From: Ferrovibrio sp965278975
GTDB lineage: Bacteria; Pseudomonadota; Alphaproteobacteria; Ferrovibrionales; Ferrovibrionaceae
Assembly (NCBI RefSeq): GCF_965278975.1
Contig: NZ_OZ257126.1
Span: 3,596,001 to 3,660,000, forward strand
Length of the DNA stretch: 64,000 bases
Reading direction: 5' to 3'
A program made the position numbers and the translations under genes. The notes beneath the pieces were generated by a model. The model saw nothing but the letters and a program-made list of their open reading frames with translations. It had not been told where the DNA came from and did not search any database. Every line of letters starts with the position of its first letter. Position 1 is the first letter of the stretch. Below are positions 52,536 through 60,689 of the stretch, in pieces.

Positions 52536-53644
52536 CACGCCGTGATGACAAGGGGAGTAAAGGCCTGATGCTTCGCAATGGCCTGCCAGTCCCAGGTAAT
52601 GCCGAGGCCCGGTTCATCCGGCGCCGAAACCTTGCCGTTCGTCACCGTCAGGCGACTGCTCGCCACCGGGTCGAGCTGCGGAATCCATTCCACCCAGGCG
52701 GCATTGGGCACCGCAGCGCAAAGCGAGACATGCAGTTCCATGAGGAAATGCGGGCAGATCGCCACGTTGAAGCTCTCGGCCAGATGCGCGACTTTCAGCC
52801 ACGGCGTGATACCGCCGATACGCGCCACATCGGCCTGTACGATGGAGCAGGCGCGGTTTTGCAGATATTCCCGGAAATGGCTGGGGTGATAGATCGATTC
52901 ACCTACCGCCACCGGCAGGCTGGTCGATTGGCTCAGGCGCACATGGCCGTCCATATCCTCCGCCGGCAGCGGTTCCTCGAACCAGGCCAGGTCGAGCGCC
53001 TCGTAATGCCGCGCGCGTCGGATCGCTTCCGCCACCGTGAAAGCCTGGTTGGCATCCACCATGATTTCAAAAGCCGGACCGACCGCCTGGCGCACCGCGC
53101 CAAGCCGCGCCATGTCCTCCGCTACATGCGGCCGGCCGACCTTGATCTTGCTGCCGCCGAAGCCGCCGGCCTTGGCGGCCAGCGCATCATCCACCAGGGC
53201 CTGCGGCTCGATATGCAGCCAGCCGCCTTCGGTGGTGTAGACCGGCACGGATTTCTGCGCGCCGCCGGCTTCCAGCCACAGCGGCCGGTTGGCGGCCAGG
53301 CAGCGCAGGTCCCAGAGCGCCGTGTCGATGGCGGCCAGCGCCAGCGCGGTGATGGCGCCCACGGCGGTGGCGTGGGTGGAGAAGAACAGGCTTTTCCAGA
53401 TCGCTTCGATTTGCAGCGGGTCGCGGCCCAAGAGGCGCGGCGCCAGATGATCGCGCAGCAGCGCGACCACGGACGAGCCCCCGGTGCCGATGGTGTAGCT
53501 GTAGCCGGTGCCAGTCAGGCCATCGCTGGTGGTGATGCGCACCATCGGCGTTTCCTGAGTGATGAAGGCCTGGATCGCGTCGGTGCGCTTCACCAGCGGC
53601 GCCAGATCGACCTGCAGAATTTCCACACGCGTAATCGTCGCCAT
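52535..53644 (-). CDS. Mandelate racemase / muconate lactonizing enzyme family (enolase superfamily) protein
   Basis: A 369-residue enolase-superfamily enzyme. Catalytic Lys region SKIKVGR, metal ligands in MVDANQAF (Asp), WFEEPLP (Glu) and AVGESIY (Glu), and a catalytic-type His in CPHFLMELH, a layout of the MR subgroup that racemises or dehydrates acid sugars and related carboxylates. It lies antisense between the DctP-type and DctQM-type genes, suggesting it acts on the same imported substrate. Substrate cannot be read from the sequence. Confidence 0.92.
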   Translation of the reverse strand: MATITRVEILQVDLAPLVKRTDAIQAFITQETPMVRITTSDGLTGTGYSYTIGTGGSSVVALLRDHLAPRLLGRDPLQIEAIWKSLFFSTHATAVGAITALALAAIDTALWDLRCLAANRPLWLEAGGAQKSVPVYTTEGGWLHIEPQALVDDALAAKAGGFGGSKIKVGRPHVAEDMARLGAVRQAVGPAFEIMVDANQAFTVAEAIRRARHYEALDLAWFEEPLPAEDMDGHVRLSQSTSLPVAVGESIYHPSHFREYLQNRACSIVQADVARIGGITPWLKVAHLAESFNVAICPHFLMELHVSLCAAVPNAAWVEWIPQLDPVASSRLTVTNGKVSAPDEPGLGITWDWQAIAKHQAFTPLVITA

Positions 53645-53682
53645 CCGTTTCCTCCATTTTCTTCCAGTCTAGAGGGTAAGCC

Positions 53683-54243
53683 ATGAGCAAGCCAGAGATG
53701 AACCCGTCGCACGGTGAAGACCCGCATCTGATCGAGGTCTCCGATCCGGAAGTGAAGATCGAACCCTATATCGAAGACATGCTGGGCTTCGTGATCTTCT
53801 GGGGCCTGGCCTTCGTGGTCTTCCTGCAATTCTTCTCGCGCTACATCCTGAATGATTCCTATGCTTGGACCGAAGAGATTTCACGCTATCTGCTGATGTG
53901 GGTCACCTTCATCGGTGGCGCCACGGCGATGCGGCGCGGCACGCATATCGGCGTCGAGGCGATCCAGCATTTTCTGCCCGATATGCTGGCGCGCTGCAGC
54001 CGCTTCATCATCGACGTCATCACGTTGTTCTTCATCGCGGCACTCTGCTGGTTCGGCATCACCATCACCGAGCGCATGCAGATCCAGACCATGACCGTGA
54101 TCGAATGGCCGATGAGCATCGTTTATGGCGGTGTCGCCTTCGGCTGCTTCCTGATGCTCTATCGCTGCGTCCGCGTGGTGTTCGGCAATGCCAAGCGCGG
54201 CTGGCGCGAGGATCCGAACAAGGCCAGCCTGATCATCGACTGA
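53683..54243 (+). CDS. TRAP transporter small permease subunit (DctQ)
   Basis: A 186-residue DctQ-type protein with four spans. Family motif: SRYILNDSYAWTEEISRYLLMWVTFIGGATAMRRGTHIGVEAI. An unusually hydrophilic ~45-residue N-terminus (MSKPEMNPSHGEDPHLIEVSDPEVKIEPYIEDM) precedes it. It couples the binding protein to the large subunit. It lies 38 bases past the antisense enolase-family gene's start. Confidence 0.92.
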   Translation: MSKPEMNPSHGEDPHLIEVSDPEVKIEPYIEDMLGFVIFWGLAFVVFLQFFSRYILNDSYAWTEEISRYLLMWVTFIGGATAMRRGTHIGVEAIQHFLPDMLARCSRFIIDVITLFFIAALCWFGITITERMQIQTMTVIEWPMSIVYGGVAFGCFLMLYRCVRVVFGNAKRGWREDPNKASLIID

Positions 54244-54268
54244 ATTCTGGATTTAGGGAGTTTCCCGC

Positions 54269-55543
54269 ATGTTTGCTTTGCTCGTCTTTTTCTTCGCCAC
54301 CCTGCTGATCGGTGTACCGATCTTCGTTGCGCTGGGCGGCTCGTCGCTGTTCTACACGGCGTTTCTTTCCAACATCCCGGATTTCGTGGTGCTGCACCGC
54401 ATGGCCGGTGGCGTCGATTCATTCCCGCTGATCGCGGTGCCGTTCTTCATCCTGGCCGGCAACCTGATGAATACGGCCGGCATCACCAACCGCATTTATG
54501 ATTTTGCCACCGCTGCCGTAGGCTGGCTGCGTGGTGGCCTCGGTCATGTCAATGTCGTCGGCTCGGTGATCTTCGCCGGTATGTCAGGCACTGCCGTGGC
54601 CGATGCCGGCGGCCTTGGCACCATCGAGATCAAGGCGATGCGGGATCATGGCTATCCCGATCATTTCTCGGTCGGCATCACGGCGGCTTCTTCCACCATC
54701 GGGCCGATCATCCCACCCTCGCTACCGATGGTGATTTTCGGCGTCATGGCCAATGTCTCCATCGGCCAGCTATTCGTTGCCGGCATCGTACCCGGCCTGC
54801 TGATGGCTGGTGCGATGATGATCTATGTCACCTGGTATGCGCACCGCCATAATATCGGTCGCGATCAGGCTTTCCATATCCCGACACTCGGCCGCAGCTT
54901 CCTGCGTGCCATCCCGGCATTGTTCACCCCGGTTCTGCTGATCGGCGGCATGAGCACTGGCGCTTTCACACCCACGGAAGCGGCGATTGCCGCCTGTGCC
55001 TGGGCGCTGATCCTTGGCGTGTTCCTCTATCGCTCGCTGAACCTGAAGCAGTTCTACCGTATCTCGCTGGAAACCATCGAGACCACGGCCAGCGTGCTGA
55101 TCATCGTCGGTGCCGCCTCGCTGTTCGGCTGGGTGCTCACCACCACCCGCATCACCGAGCAGCTTACCAGCGGCCTGCTCAGCCTGACCAATGATCCACT
55201 GATGCTGCTGCTGATCATCAACATCATTCTGTTGATCGTTGGCTGCTTCATGGAGACCATCGCGGCGATTTCGATTCTGGTGCCGGTATTCATGCCGGCG
55301 ATCAGCAAGCTCGGCATTGATCCGGTTCAGTTCGGCGTCGTCATGGTGCTGAACCTGATGATCGGCCTGCTGACGCCGCCGGTCGGCATGGTGCTGTTCG
55401 TGCTGTCGCGGGTGGCGAAAATGAGCTTCGATAAGACCGTGATGGCGGTGCTGCCGTTCCTGATCCCGCTGCTTGTGGTACTGGCCGCGATCTCTATGTT
55501 CCCGATCCTGACGCTCTATCTGCCGACGCTCTGGTATCGATAG
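54269..55543 (+). CDS. TRAP transporter large permease subunit (DctM)
   Basis: A 424-residue, multi-span sodium-coupled carboxylate transporter subunit. Landmarks: LLIGVPIFVALGGSSLFY, FFILAGNLMNTAGITNRIYDFA, VNVVGSVIFAGMSGTAVADAGGLGTIEIKAM, the ITAASSTIGPIIPPSLPMVIFG loop, and PVQFGVVMVLNLMIGLLTPPVGMVLFVLSRVAKM. The GTA-A-A-G and PPS-PM-IFG motifs are diagnostic. It follows dctQ by 25 bases. Confidence 0.95.
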   Translation: MFALLVFFFATLLIGVPIFVALGGSSLFYTAFLSNIPDFVVLHRMAGGVDSFPLIAVPFFILAGNLMNTAGITNRIYDFATAAVGWLRGGLGHVNVVGSVIFAGMSGTAVADAGGLGTIEIKAMRDHGYPDHFSVGITAASSTIGPIIPPSLPMVIFGVMANVSIGQLFVAGIVPGLLMAGAMMIYVTWYAHRHNIGRDQAFHIPTLGRSFLRAIPALFTPVLLIGGMSTGAFTPTEAAIAACAWALILGVFLYRSLNLKQFYRISLETIETTASVLIIVGAASLFGWVLTTTRITEQLTSGLLSLTNDPLMLLLIINIILLIVGCFMETIAAISILVPVFMPAISKLGIDPVQFGVVMVLNLMIGLLTPPVGMVLFVLSRVAKMSFDKTVMAVLPFLIPLLVVLAAISMFPILTLYLPTLWYR

Positions 55544-55564
55544 GGCTGGGGTATCGCTGAAAAA

Positions 55565-57091
55565 TCAGGTGCGCCAGAAATAGCGGCTGAACGGGATGAT
55601 CAGAATGAGAATCTCAAGTCGCCCCGCGAGCATGCCGAAGCTCATCAGCCATTTGGCGGCATCCGGGATTTCCTTGAAGGTGCAGCAGGGACCCGATGTC
55701 GGGCCGAGGCCGGGGCCGACATTGCCGAGCGCGGTGGCGGCCGCCCCCAGGCTGTCGAGCAGCGGCATGCCGGTGGCGGCGATCGCCACCGCCAGGAAGG
55801 CCATGGTCAGCAGGTAGGTGAAGAAATAGGTGACGACGCCGGCACGCACGGCATCGGATATGGTTTCGCCGTTGAACGTGACGCGGAACGTGCCGTGCGG
55901 GAAGATCTGGCGGTGGATCTGCGCGCGCAGGATCTGCACCATCACGAAAATGCGGAACACTTTCAGGCCGCCAACCGTGGAGCCAGTGCAGCCGCCGCTC
56001 AGCATCAGCAGCAGCACGATCGCCTCGACGAAGCCGCCCCAGGTGGAATAGTCATAGCCGGTATAGCCGGTGGTGGTTATGGTGGCGACAGTGACGAAGA
56101 AGCCTTCGCGCAGCGCCTGCATCACCTCGATGTCGTAATGCACCACGCGCCATAGGGCGATCAGCAGGGCCGCCACCAGGATGATGCCGAGGAACAGCCG
56201 CACCTGCTGGTCGCGGTAGAGTGCCTCGGGCCTGCCATAGAGCGCCAGGATATACAGGCCGAACGGCATTGCGCCGAGTGTCATGAAGATGATCGACACC
56301 CATTCCACGGCGGGACTGTTGTAATAGCCGATGCCGGCGTCGTGGGAGGAGAAGCCGCCTGTGGCGATGGCCGACATGGAATGGCCGATGGCGTTGAAGG
56401 CATTCATGCCGGCAAACCACAGGCTGATCGAGCTGAGGATGGTGAGTGCGATATAGATCAGGCCGATCTGCGTCACCACCTCGACCATGCGCGGCACGAA
56501 TTTCGAGGAACTGGGCGAGAGGTCGAGGCTGAATAGCTGCAGGCCGCCGATGCGCAGGAAGGGCAGCAGCAATACGGCGATGGTGACCACGCCGAAGCCG
56601 CCGATCCACATCAGCAGGAAGCGCCAGAACAGGATGCCGCGCGGCGCGTTATCAAGGCCGACAATGACGGTGGAGCCGGTATTGGTGAGGCCCGACACCG
56701 CCTCGAATACCGCATCCGCCAGTGGCAGCTTCAGCGTCGAAAGCATGAACGGCACGGCGCAGACCAGGCAGGCTAAAGCCCAGGTGACCGGCAGCATCAG
56801 CAGGGTTTCATTCTGGCTGATGCGCTGCTGTTTGTTATGCGTGGCGATGGCGATGCCGGCGCCGATGAAGATGGTGCCGAGCGCACAGGCGAGGAAGGCG
56901 TAGGCATCGCGGTGGCCATCGACGGCATCCACCGCCATCGGCACCAGCATGAACACGCCGAGGCAGCACATCACCACGCTGACGAAATACAGGATCGGCG
57001 CCAGGCTGATGCCTTCGGCGCGGCCGCTGGTCGCAGGGGTTTTGCTGATAGGCCGGCGCGCGGTCATTGGCGCGGACTTTGGCCGCGCCAT
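55565..57091 (-). CDS. trkH: TrkH-family potassium uptake permease
   Basis: A 508-residue K+ translocating protein with four pore loops: SGLTNTGSTV, SAIATGGFSSHD, ATITTTGYTGYDYSTW and TALGNVGPGLG, each holding the filter Gly. The MFMTLGAMPFGLY and GGCTGSTVGGLKVFR motifs are typical of TrkH. It works with a TrkA-like regulatory protein that is not in this window. A long cytoplasmic N-terminus (~30 residues, TAR/K-rich) precedes the first span. Confidence 0.95.
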   Translation of the reverse strand: MARPKSAPMTARRPISKTPATSGRAEGISLAPILYFVSVVMCCLGVFMLVPMAVDAVDGHRDAYAFLACALGTIFIGAGIAIATHNKQQRISQNETLLMLPVTWALACLVCAVPFMLSTLKLPLADAVFEAVSGLTNTGSTVIVGLDNAPRGILFWRFLLMWIGGFGVVTIAVLLLPFLRIGGLQLFSLDLSPSSSKFVPRMVEVVTQIGLIYIALTILSSISLWFAGMNAFNAIGHSMSAIATGGFSSHDAGIGYYNSPAVEWVSIIFMTLGAMPFGLYILALYGRPEALYRDQQVRLFLGIILVAALLIALWRVVHYDIEVMQALREGFFVTVATITTTGYTGYDYSTWGGFVEAIVLLLMLSGGCTGSTVGGLKVFRIFVMVQILRAQIHRQIFPHGTFRVTFNGETISDAVRAGVVTYFFTYLLTMAFLAVAIAATGMPLLDSLGAAATALGNVGPGLGPTSGPCCTFKEIPDAAKWLMSFGMLAGRLEILILIIPFSRYFWRT

Positions 57092-57155
57092 GCCTGAAAA
57101 GCAAGCGCCTTAAGCTGGGCCGGCGTTAGCCGCCCGGCCTAAAGCTTTACCGTTG

Positions 57156-58397
57156 TTACCCGGCAGTGGGCGAAACCACCGTGCAGGTGAGGTTCTTGCG
57201 CTTCAGGCTGGAACAGGCATTGCGCGCATCGGCTTCCGAGAGGCCGGTGAGGCGGGCGCGGTAGAGCATACCGCTGTCGGCGCGCAGCGTCTCGATGGTC
57301 GGCTCGCCAGCCGGCACCTTGGCCTGCGCCTTGGCAACGGTGGCCTCGGCGGCATCCTGCTTCTTGAAGGCGCCAAGCTGCACCGCCCAGGAGCCATTGC
57401 CATTCTGCTTCTTGCCCTTGGCTGCCGGTGCCTTGGCAACGGCGGGCTCGGCCTTGGCGGCCTTCTTCGGCTTGGCGGCGCGGGCGGCACTGCCGGTTTC
57501 GGCGGCCTGGGCCGAACTGATCAGGCTGAAGGCCGGGGCCGGCTCCACGGAAGCCATCACCGGATCGTTGCCCGGCTTGCCGATACGCTCGAAGCCGGCA
57601 TCCAGCAACTGAATCATGCGGTTGTCGCGGGAGACGATGCTCGGGCCGCCGAACACCACGGCCAGCACGCGGCGGCCATCGCGCTTCGCGGAGGCGACGA
57701 GGTTGAAGCCGGAAGCGGCGATGAAGCCGGTCTTGATGCCGTCGGCGCCTTCATAGCGCGCCAGCACATGGTTGTGGTTGCGGATGGTGGCTTCCTTCCA
57801 CTGGAATTCAGCGGTGGAGAAGTAGTGATAGTATTTCGCGTGGTTCTTGATCAGCGCCATGCCCAGCGTCGCCATGTCGCGCGCCGTGGTCTGCTGCTGC
57901 TTGTTCGGCAGGCCCGAGGAATTCTTGAAGGTGGTGCGGCTCATGCCGAGCTGATGCGCGCGGCGGGTCGCCATCTGAGCGAACTGCGCCTCGGTGCCGC
58001 CGATGGCTTCGGCCAGCACGGCAGTGGCGTTGTTGGCCGACTTGGTGATGGCGGCGAGCACGGCGTCGCGCACGGTGATGGTCTGGCCGGCGCGCAGTTC
58101 GATGCCATAGGGCTGGGAAGCGGCATGGGCCGAGACCTTCAGCGGCTGGTTCATCTGCAGCTGGCCGCTGTTGAGCGCGTCGAAGGCCATGTAGAGGGTC
58201 ATCATCTTGGTCAGCGATGCCGGGTAGCGCAGGGCATCGGCATCCTGTGCGTGCAGCACACGGCCAGAATCGGCATCGACCACGATGGCGGCATATTTAC
58301 CCTGGGCGAGAGCAGGGCTGTGGCTGAGCAGGACAGAGAAACAAATCGTTACAACTAGGGTCGCAATACCCCGCACCAGAGCGACAACCTGCATCAT
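57156..58397 (-). CDS. D-alanyl-D-alanine carboxypeptidase (S11) with C-terminal SPOR domain
   Basis: A ~413-residue low-molecular-weight penicillin-binding protein. Signal peptide ends HSPALA; active-site motifs are SLTK (Ser nucleophile), SANN and KTG (in DGIKTGF). A long linker rich in Ala, Lys and Pro (residues ~285-335) leads to a SPOR-like domain (WAVQLGAFKKQDAAEATVAKAQAKVPAGEPTIETL), which binds denuded septal glycan. Together these suggest trimming of cell-wall pentapeptides at division sites. Start 58397 (MMQVVALVRG) is preferred to 58496. It is divergent from a lipoprotein across a GANTC-rich promoter region. Confidence 0.93.
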   Translation of the reverse strand: MMQVVALVRGIATLVVTICFSVLLSHSPALAQGKYAAIVVDADSGRVLHAQDADALRYPASLTKMMTLYMAFDALNSGQLQMNQPLKVSAHAASQPYGIELRAGQTITVRDAVLAAITKSANNATAVLAEAIGGTEAQFAQMATRRAHQLGMSRTTFKNSSGLPNKQQQTTARDMATLGMALIKNHAKYYHYFSTAEFQWKEATIRNHNHVLARYEGADGIKTGFIAASGFNLVASAKRDGRRVLAVVFGGPSIVSRDNRMIQLLDAGFERIGKPGNDPVMASVEPAPAFSLISSAQAAETGSAARAAKPKKAAKAEPAVAKAPAAKGKKQNGNGSWAVQLGAFKKQDAAEATVAKAQAKVPAGEPTIETLRADSGMLYRARLTGLSEADARNACSSLKRKNLTCTVVSPTAG

Positions 58398-58421
58398 TGA
58401 TCCCCCGTAACGATCCTGCTT

Positions 58422-58608
58422 GACTCGATACACTATTGCTTGACTCAGACGCTGAGCGAGATGGAACGCCATCAATTCGCCCGATTCGCTTGGCATGAGT
58501 GTATGAATCGCGATTCGGCTTGTCCAGTGGAAAAGTCTGCCAAACTCTTGATTCAGCTATGATTCAGCATAGCGTTAACCATCAGGCAGAAGCACAACTT
58601 ATGGAGTC
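58422..58608. promoter_or_regulatory. Dense GANTC (CcrM methylation) cluster in a divergent promoter region
   Basis: GANTC sites begin at 58422, 58442, 58483, 58505, 58512, 58550, 58561 and 58604: eight in 187 bases, against about one expected by chance. Two are within the repeated TGCTTGACTC and two within repeated TGATTCAGC. CcrM methylates GANTC and GcrA reads the mark in many alphaproteobacteria, so cell-cycle control of the flanking envelope genes is likely. Confidence 0.65.
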
Positions 58609-58612
58609 TAAA

Positions 58613-59329
58613 ATGCGTCGGGTTAAGGAATGGTTTGGTCTGGCGGCCCTTCTGGCGCTGGGCGCCTGTGCCTCGGTCGGGCCGACGGACGACCCGGTGC
58701 GCCGCCATTTCTCCTGGGACCGCTATGTCGGAGGCGACGATCTGGCGGTGAGCTGCCAGTCCGGCCAGCCTGCGCGCTACCGTCTGGTGTATAATGGCCG
58801 CCACGACGAGCAGCGTCGTTCCTATGACTTTTCGGCCCAGCCCGATGGCGGCGTCATGCTGGAGGCACGGGTCATCGGCTCCGGCTCGCTGCTGCGTCTG
58901 ACGGTGGAGGATCCGCTCAAGCCGTGGCGCGGCGAGCAGGCGCTCTACCGTCTCAGCCAGGCCGAATTCGCCACTGTTACCAAGGCATTGACCGACGCCG
59001 GCTTCGAACAGACGGCGAAGCGCGATATGGAACTGCGCGGCGACGACTTCTTCTGGACCGCCAGCGCCTGCCGCGATGGCAAGTTCCATTTCAACGCCTG
59101 GGCCGCCGAGGGCTACCCGGCCGAGACCGCCAGCTTCAAGGCACTGCGCTTCCTGGAAGTGCTGGCGCCGTTCGACCGTACCGGGGTGGCGGTGAATCCG
59201 CCGCGCAAGGTGCCGCTGCCGCCGTATTCGACCTTGTTCAACGAAACCAGCGAGAAGCCCAAGGTTGTACCGCCGCGCTATATCGTTGGCGACAACGGTT
59301 TGGTGTATACCCAGCGGGCGTTTAATTAG
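58613..59329 (+). CDS. Lipoprotein of unknown function
   Basis: A ~238-residue lipoprotein: short basic start MRRVKEWFGLAALLALGAC with lipobox LGAC. The mature part is mixed alpha/beta with DDLAVSCQSGQPARYRLVYNGRHDEQRRSYDF, a central RAEFATVTKAL-like helix and KFHFNAWAAEGYPAE. No named family is recognised. I chose 58613 because GGAG lies 6 bases upstream and longer starts (58601, 58499) put extra hydrophilic residues before the signal. It shares the GANTC-rich promoter region with the D,D-carboxypeptidase, so an envelope role is plausible. Confidence 0.78.
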   Translation: MRRVKEWFGLAALLALGACASVGPTDDPVRRHFSWDRYVGGDDLAVSCQSGQPARYRLVYNGRHDEQRRSYDFSAQPDGGVMLEARVIGSGSLLRLTVEDPLKPWRGEQALYRLSQAEFATVTKALTDAGFEQTAKRDMELRGDDFFWTASACRDGKFHFNAWAAEGYPAETASFKALRFLEVLAPFDRTGVAVNPPRKVPLPPYSTLFNETSEKPKVVPPRYIVGDNGLVYTQRAFN

Positions 59330-59533
59330 GCAATAAGCTGTTGATCGCGCAAGGGAACGCTGCATTGCCGCATTTTTATATTGCGGCGCACAAAAAATCC
59401 CTTGACGCAACCCAGGGCGTGCCCATATAAACATCAATGTTGCACCGCAGCATTTTTTCTGCCGCGCCGGTACGCCGGGGCGGCTTTTAGAGCACCCACC
59501 CCAGGATCAACAGTCGCTAGAAGGATTATTCCC

Positions 59534-60058
59534 ATGGCCAAGACCAAGACCGTCGCGCCGAAGATCGAAGCGCCGAAGCTCGATAGCGCGCCCTACGAAA
59601 CCCTGATCTCTGCTTCCAAGGAGCAGATGGAGAAGGCGCTGAAGGCGACCACCGAAGCCACCGAGCGCGCCTTTGCCCAGGCCAAGGATCGCCTGGAAAC
59701 CGCGGTGAAGAGCTACGATGACGCCGCCAAGTTCTCCAAGACCAACATCGACGCCTTCGTCGCCGCCGGCAACGTCGCCTCGAAGGGCGCCGAAACCATC
59801 AACGCCGAAGTGCTGGCTTTCGCGAAGACTCAGTACGAAGACAACCTGGCCGCTACGAAGGCCCTGTTTGGCGCCAAGACCCTGCAGGAACTGATCGAAC
59901 TGCAGAACGATTTCGCCAAGACCGCCTTCGAAGCCTATGCCGCCCATGCCACCAAGCTGAGCGAAGTGTCGGCCAAGGTTGCTCAGGACACCTTTGCCCC
60001 GATCAACGCCCAGGTTCAGGCGGCGGTCGAGAAGTTCGTGAAGCCGCTGGCCGCCTGA
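59534..60058 (+). CDS. Phasin-family protein
   Basis: A 174-residue highly helical, Ala/Lys-rich protein with the phasin pattern: ASKEQMEKALKATTEATERAFAQAKDRLE, AGNVASKGAETINAEVLAFAKTQYEDNLAATKALFGAKTLQELIELQNDFAKTAFEAYAAHATKLSEVSAKVAQD. Phasins coat polyhydroxyalkanoate granules or act as related helical adaptors. The start has AGAAGGATTATTCCC upstream. The 204-base upstream region holds TTGACG (59402-59407) and the AT-rich CATATAAAC, a possible promoter, and an inverted repeat around 59368-59388. A terminator follows. Confidence 0.92.
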   Translation: MAKTKTVAPKIEAPKLDSAPYETLISASKEQMEKALKATTEATERAFAQAKDRLETAVKSYDDAAKFSKTNIDAFVAAGNVASKGAETINAEVLAFAKTQYEDNLAATKALFGAKTLQELIELQNDFAKTAFEAYAAHATKLSEVSAKVAQDTFAPINAQVQAAVEKFVKPLAA

Positions 60059-60102
60059 TTGGGCGCCAAGCCGCACACGGCTTTGTGACAGTGCAAGAGT
60101 AG

Positions 60103-60132
60103 AGGCCCGGCGGCGACGCCGGGCCTTTTTTT
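60103..60132 (+). terminator. Rho-independent terminator after the phasin gene
   Basis: A 10-bp perfect stem (AGGCCCGGCG at 60103-60112 with CGCCGGGCCT at 60117-60126) closed by a GCGA tetraloop and followed by a run of seven T. It lies 44 bases after the phasin stop codon. Confidence 0.95.
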
Positions 60133-60269
60133 GTCCACAGGTCAAGTCAATGCGCTGTACACCATCTTTTTTTAACCGCCGGGTGCTGGTATTTTTTTAC
60201 CATGTTCCCATATCCTTAACCGATGCGGTGGCGCGGATGGCGCTTTTGCTTTTCGGGCGGAGCACAGGA

Positions 60270-60326
60270 ATGAGCCGCGGCATCAGTGAGCAGGACAGAG
60301 TAGAGCCGATGAGTGGGCGGGCATGA
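60270..60326 (+). CDS. Small ORF (18 codons) coupled to clpS
   Basis: ATG at 60270, behind a strong ribosome site (GGAG at 60259-60262, spacing 7), opens an 18-codon frame ending TGA at 60324-60326. The stop overlaps the clpS ATG at 60323 as ATGA. clpS itself has only a weak ribosome site (GGGCGGGC). This looks like a leader peptide that delivers ribosomes to clpS. Too short for the product to be identified; chance occurrence is possible. Confidence 0.5.
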   Translation: MSRGISEQDRVEPMSGRA

Positions 60327-60652
60327 GCGAGCGGGATGGACGCGACGGACGCGGGCGTACCGAAATCGGCGTGGTCACCAAGACCAAGCCGAAGACGCAA
60401 AAGCCGCCGATGTACAAGGTGCTGTTGCTGAACGACGACTACACACCGATGGAGTTCGTCGTGCATGTGTTGGAGCGTTTCTTCAACAAGCCTCGCGAGG
60501 AAGCCACGCAGATCATGCTGCATGTCCATCAGAAGGGCGTCGGCATATGCGGTGTGTTCACCTACGAGGTGGCTGAAACGAAAGTGACCCAGGTGGTCGA
60601 TTTCGCCCGCCAGCATCAGCATCCTCTGCAATGCACCATGGAACGTGATTAA
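60323..60652 (+). CDS. clpS: ClpS, adaptor of the ClpAP protease
   Basis: A 109-residue ClpS. After a charged, variable N-terminus the core is PPMYKVLLLNDDYTPMEFVVHVLERFFNKPREEATQIMLHVHQKGVGICGVFTYEVAETKVTQVVDFARQHQHPLQCTMERD; the NDDYTPM and HxxG binding-pocket residues for N-degron substrates are present. It delivers N-end-rule substrates to ClpA. It lies 37 bases before clpA. Confidence 0.96.
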   Translation: MSERDGRDGRGRTEIGVVTKTKPKTQKPPMYKVLLLNDDYTPMEFVVHVLERFFNKPREEATQIMLHVHQKGVGICGVFTYEVAETKVTQVVDFARQHQHPLQCTMERD

Positions 60653-60689
60653 AGTTTAGTGGAACGTGGTTGATGGAGGCGTAGACCGA

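Noticed and set aside
59368..59388. Inverted repeat upstream of the phasin gene as a PhaR operator
   Set aside because: The GCCGCA/TGCGGC arms do not clearly match a known PhaR consensus and it may be the end of the preceding gene's transcript; noted only in the phasin entry.
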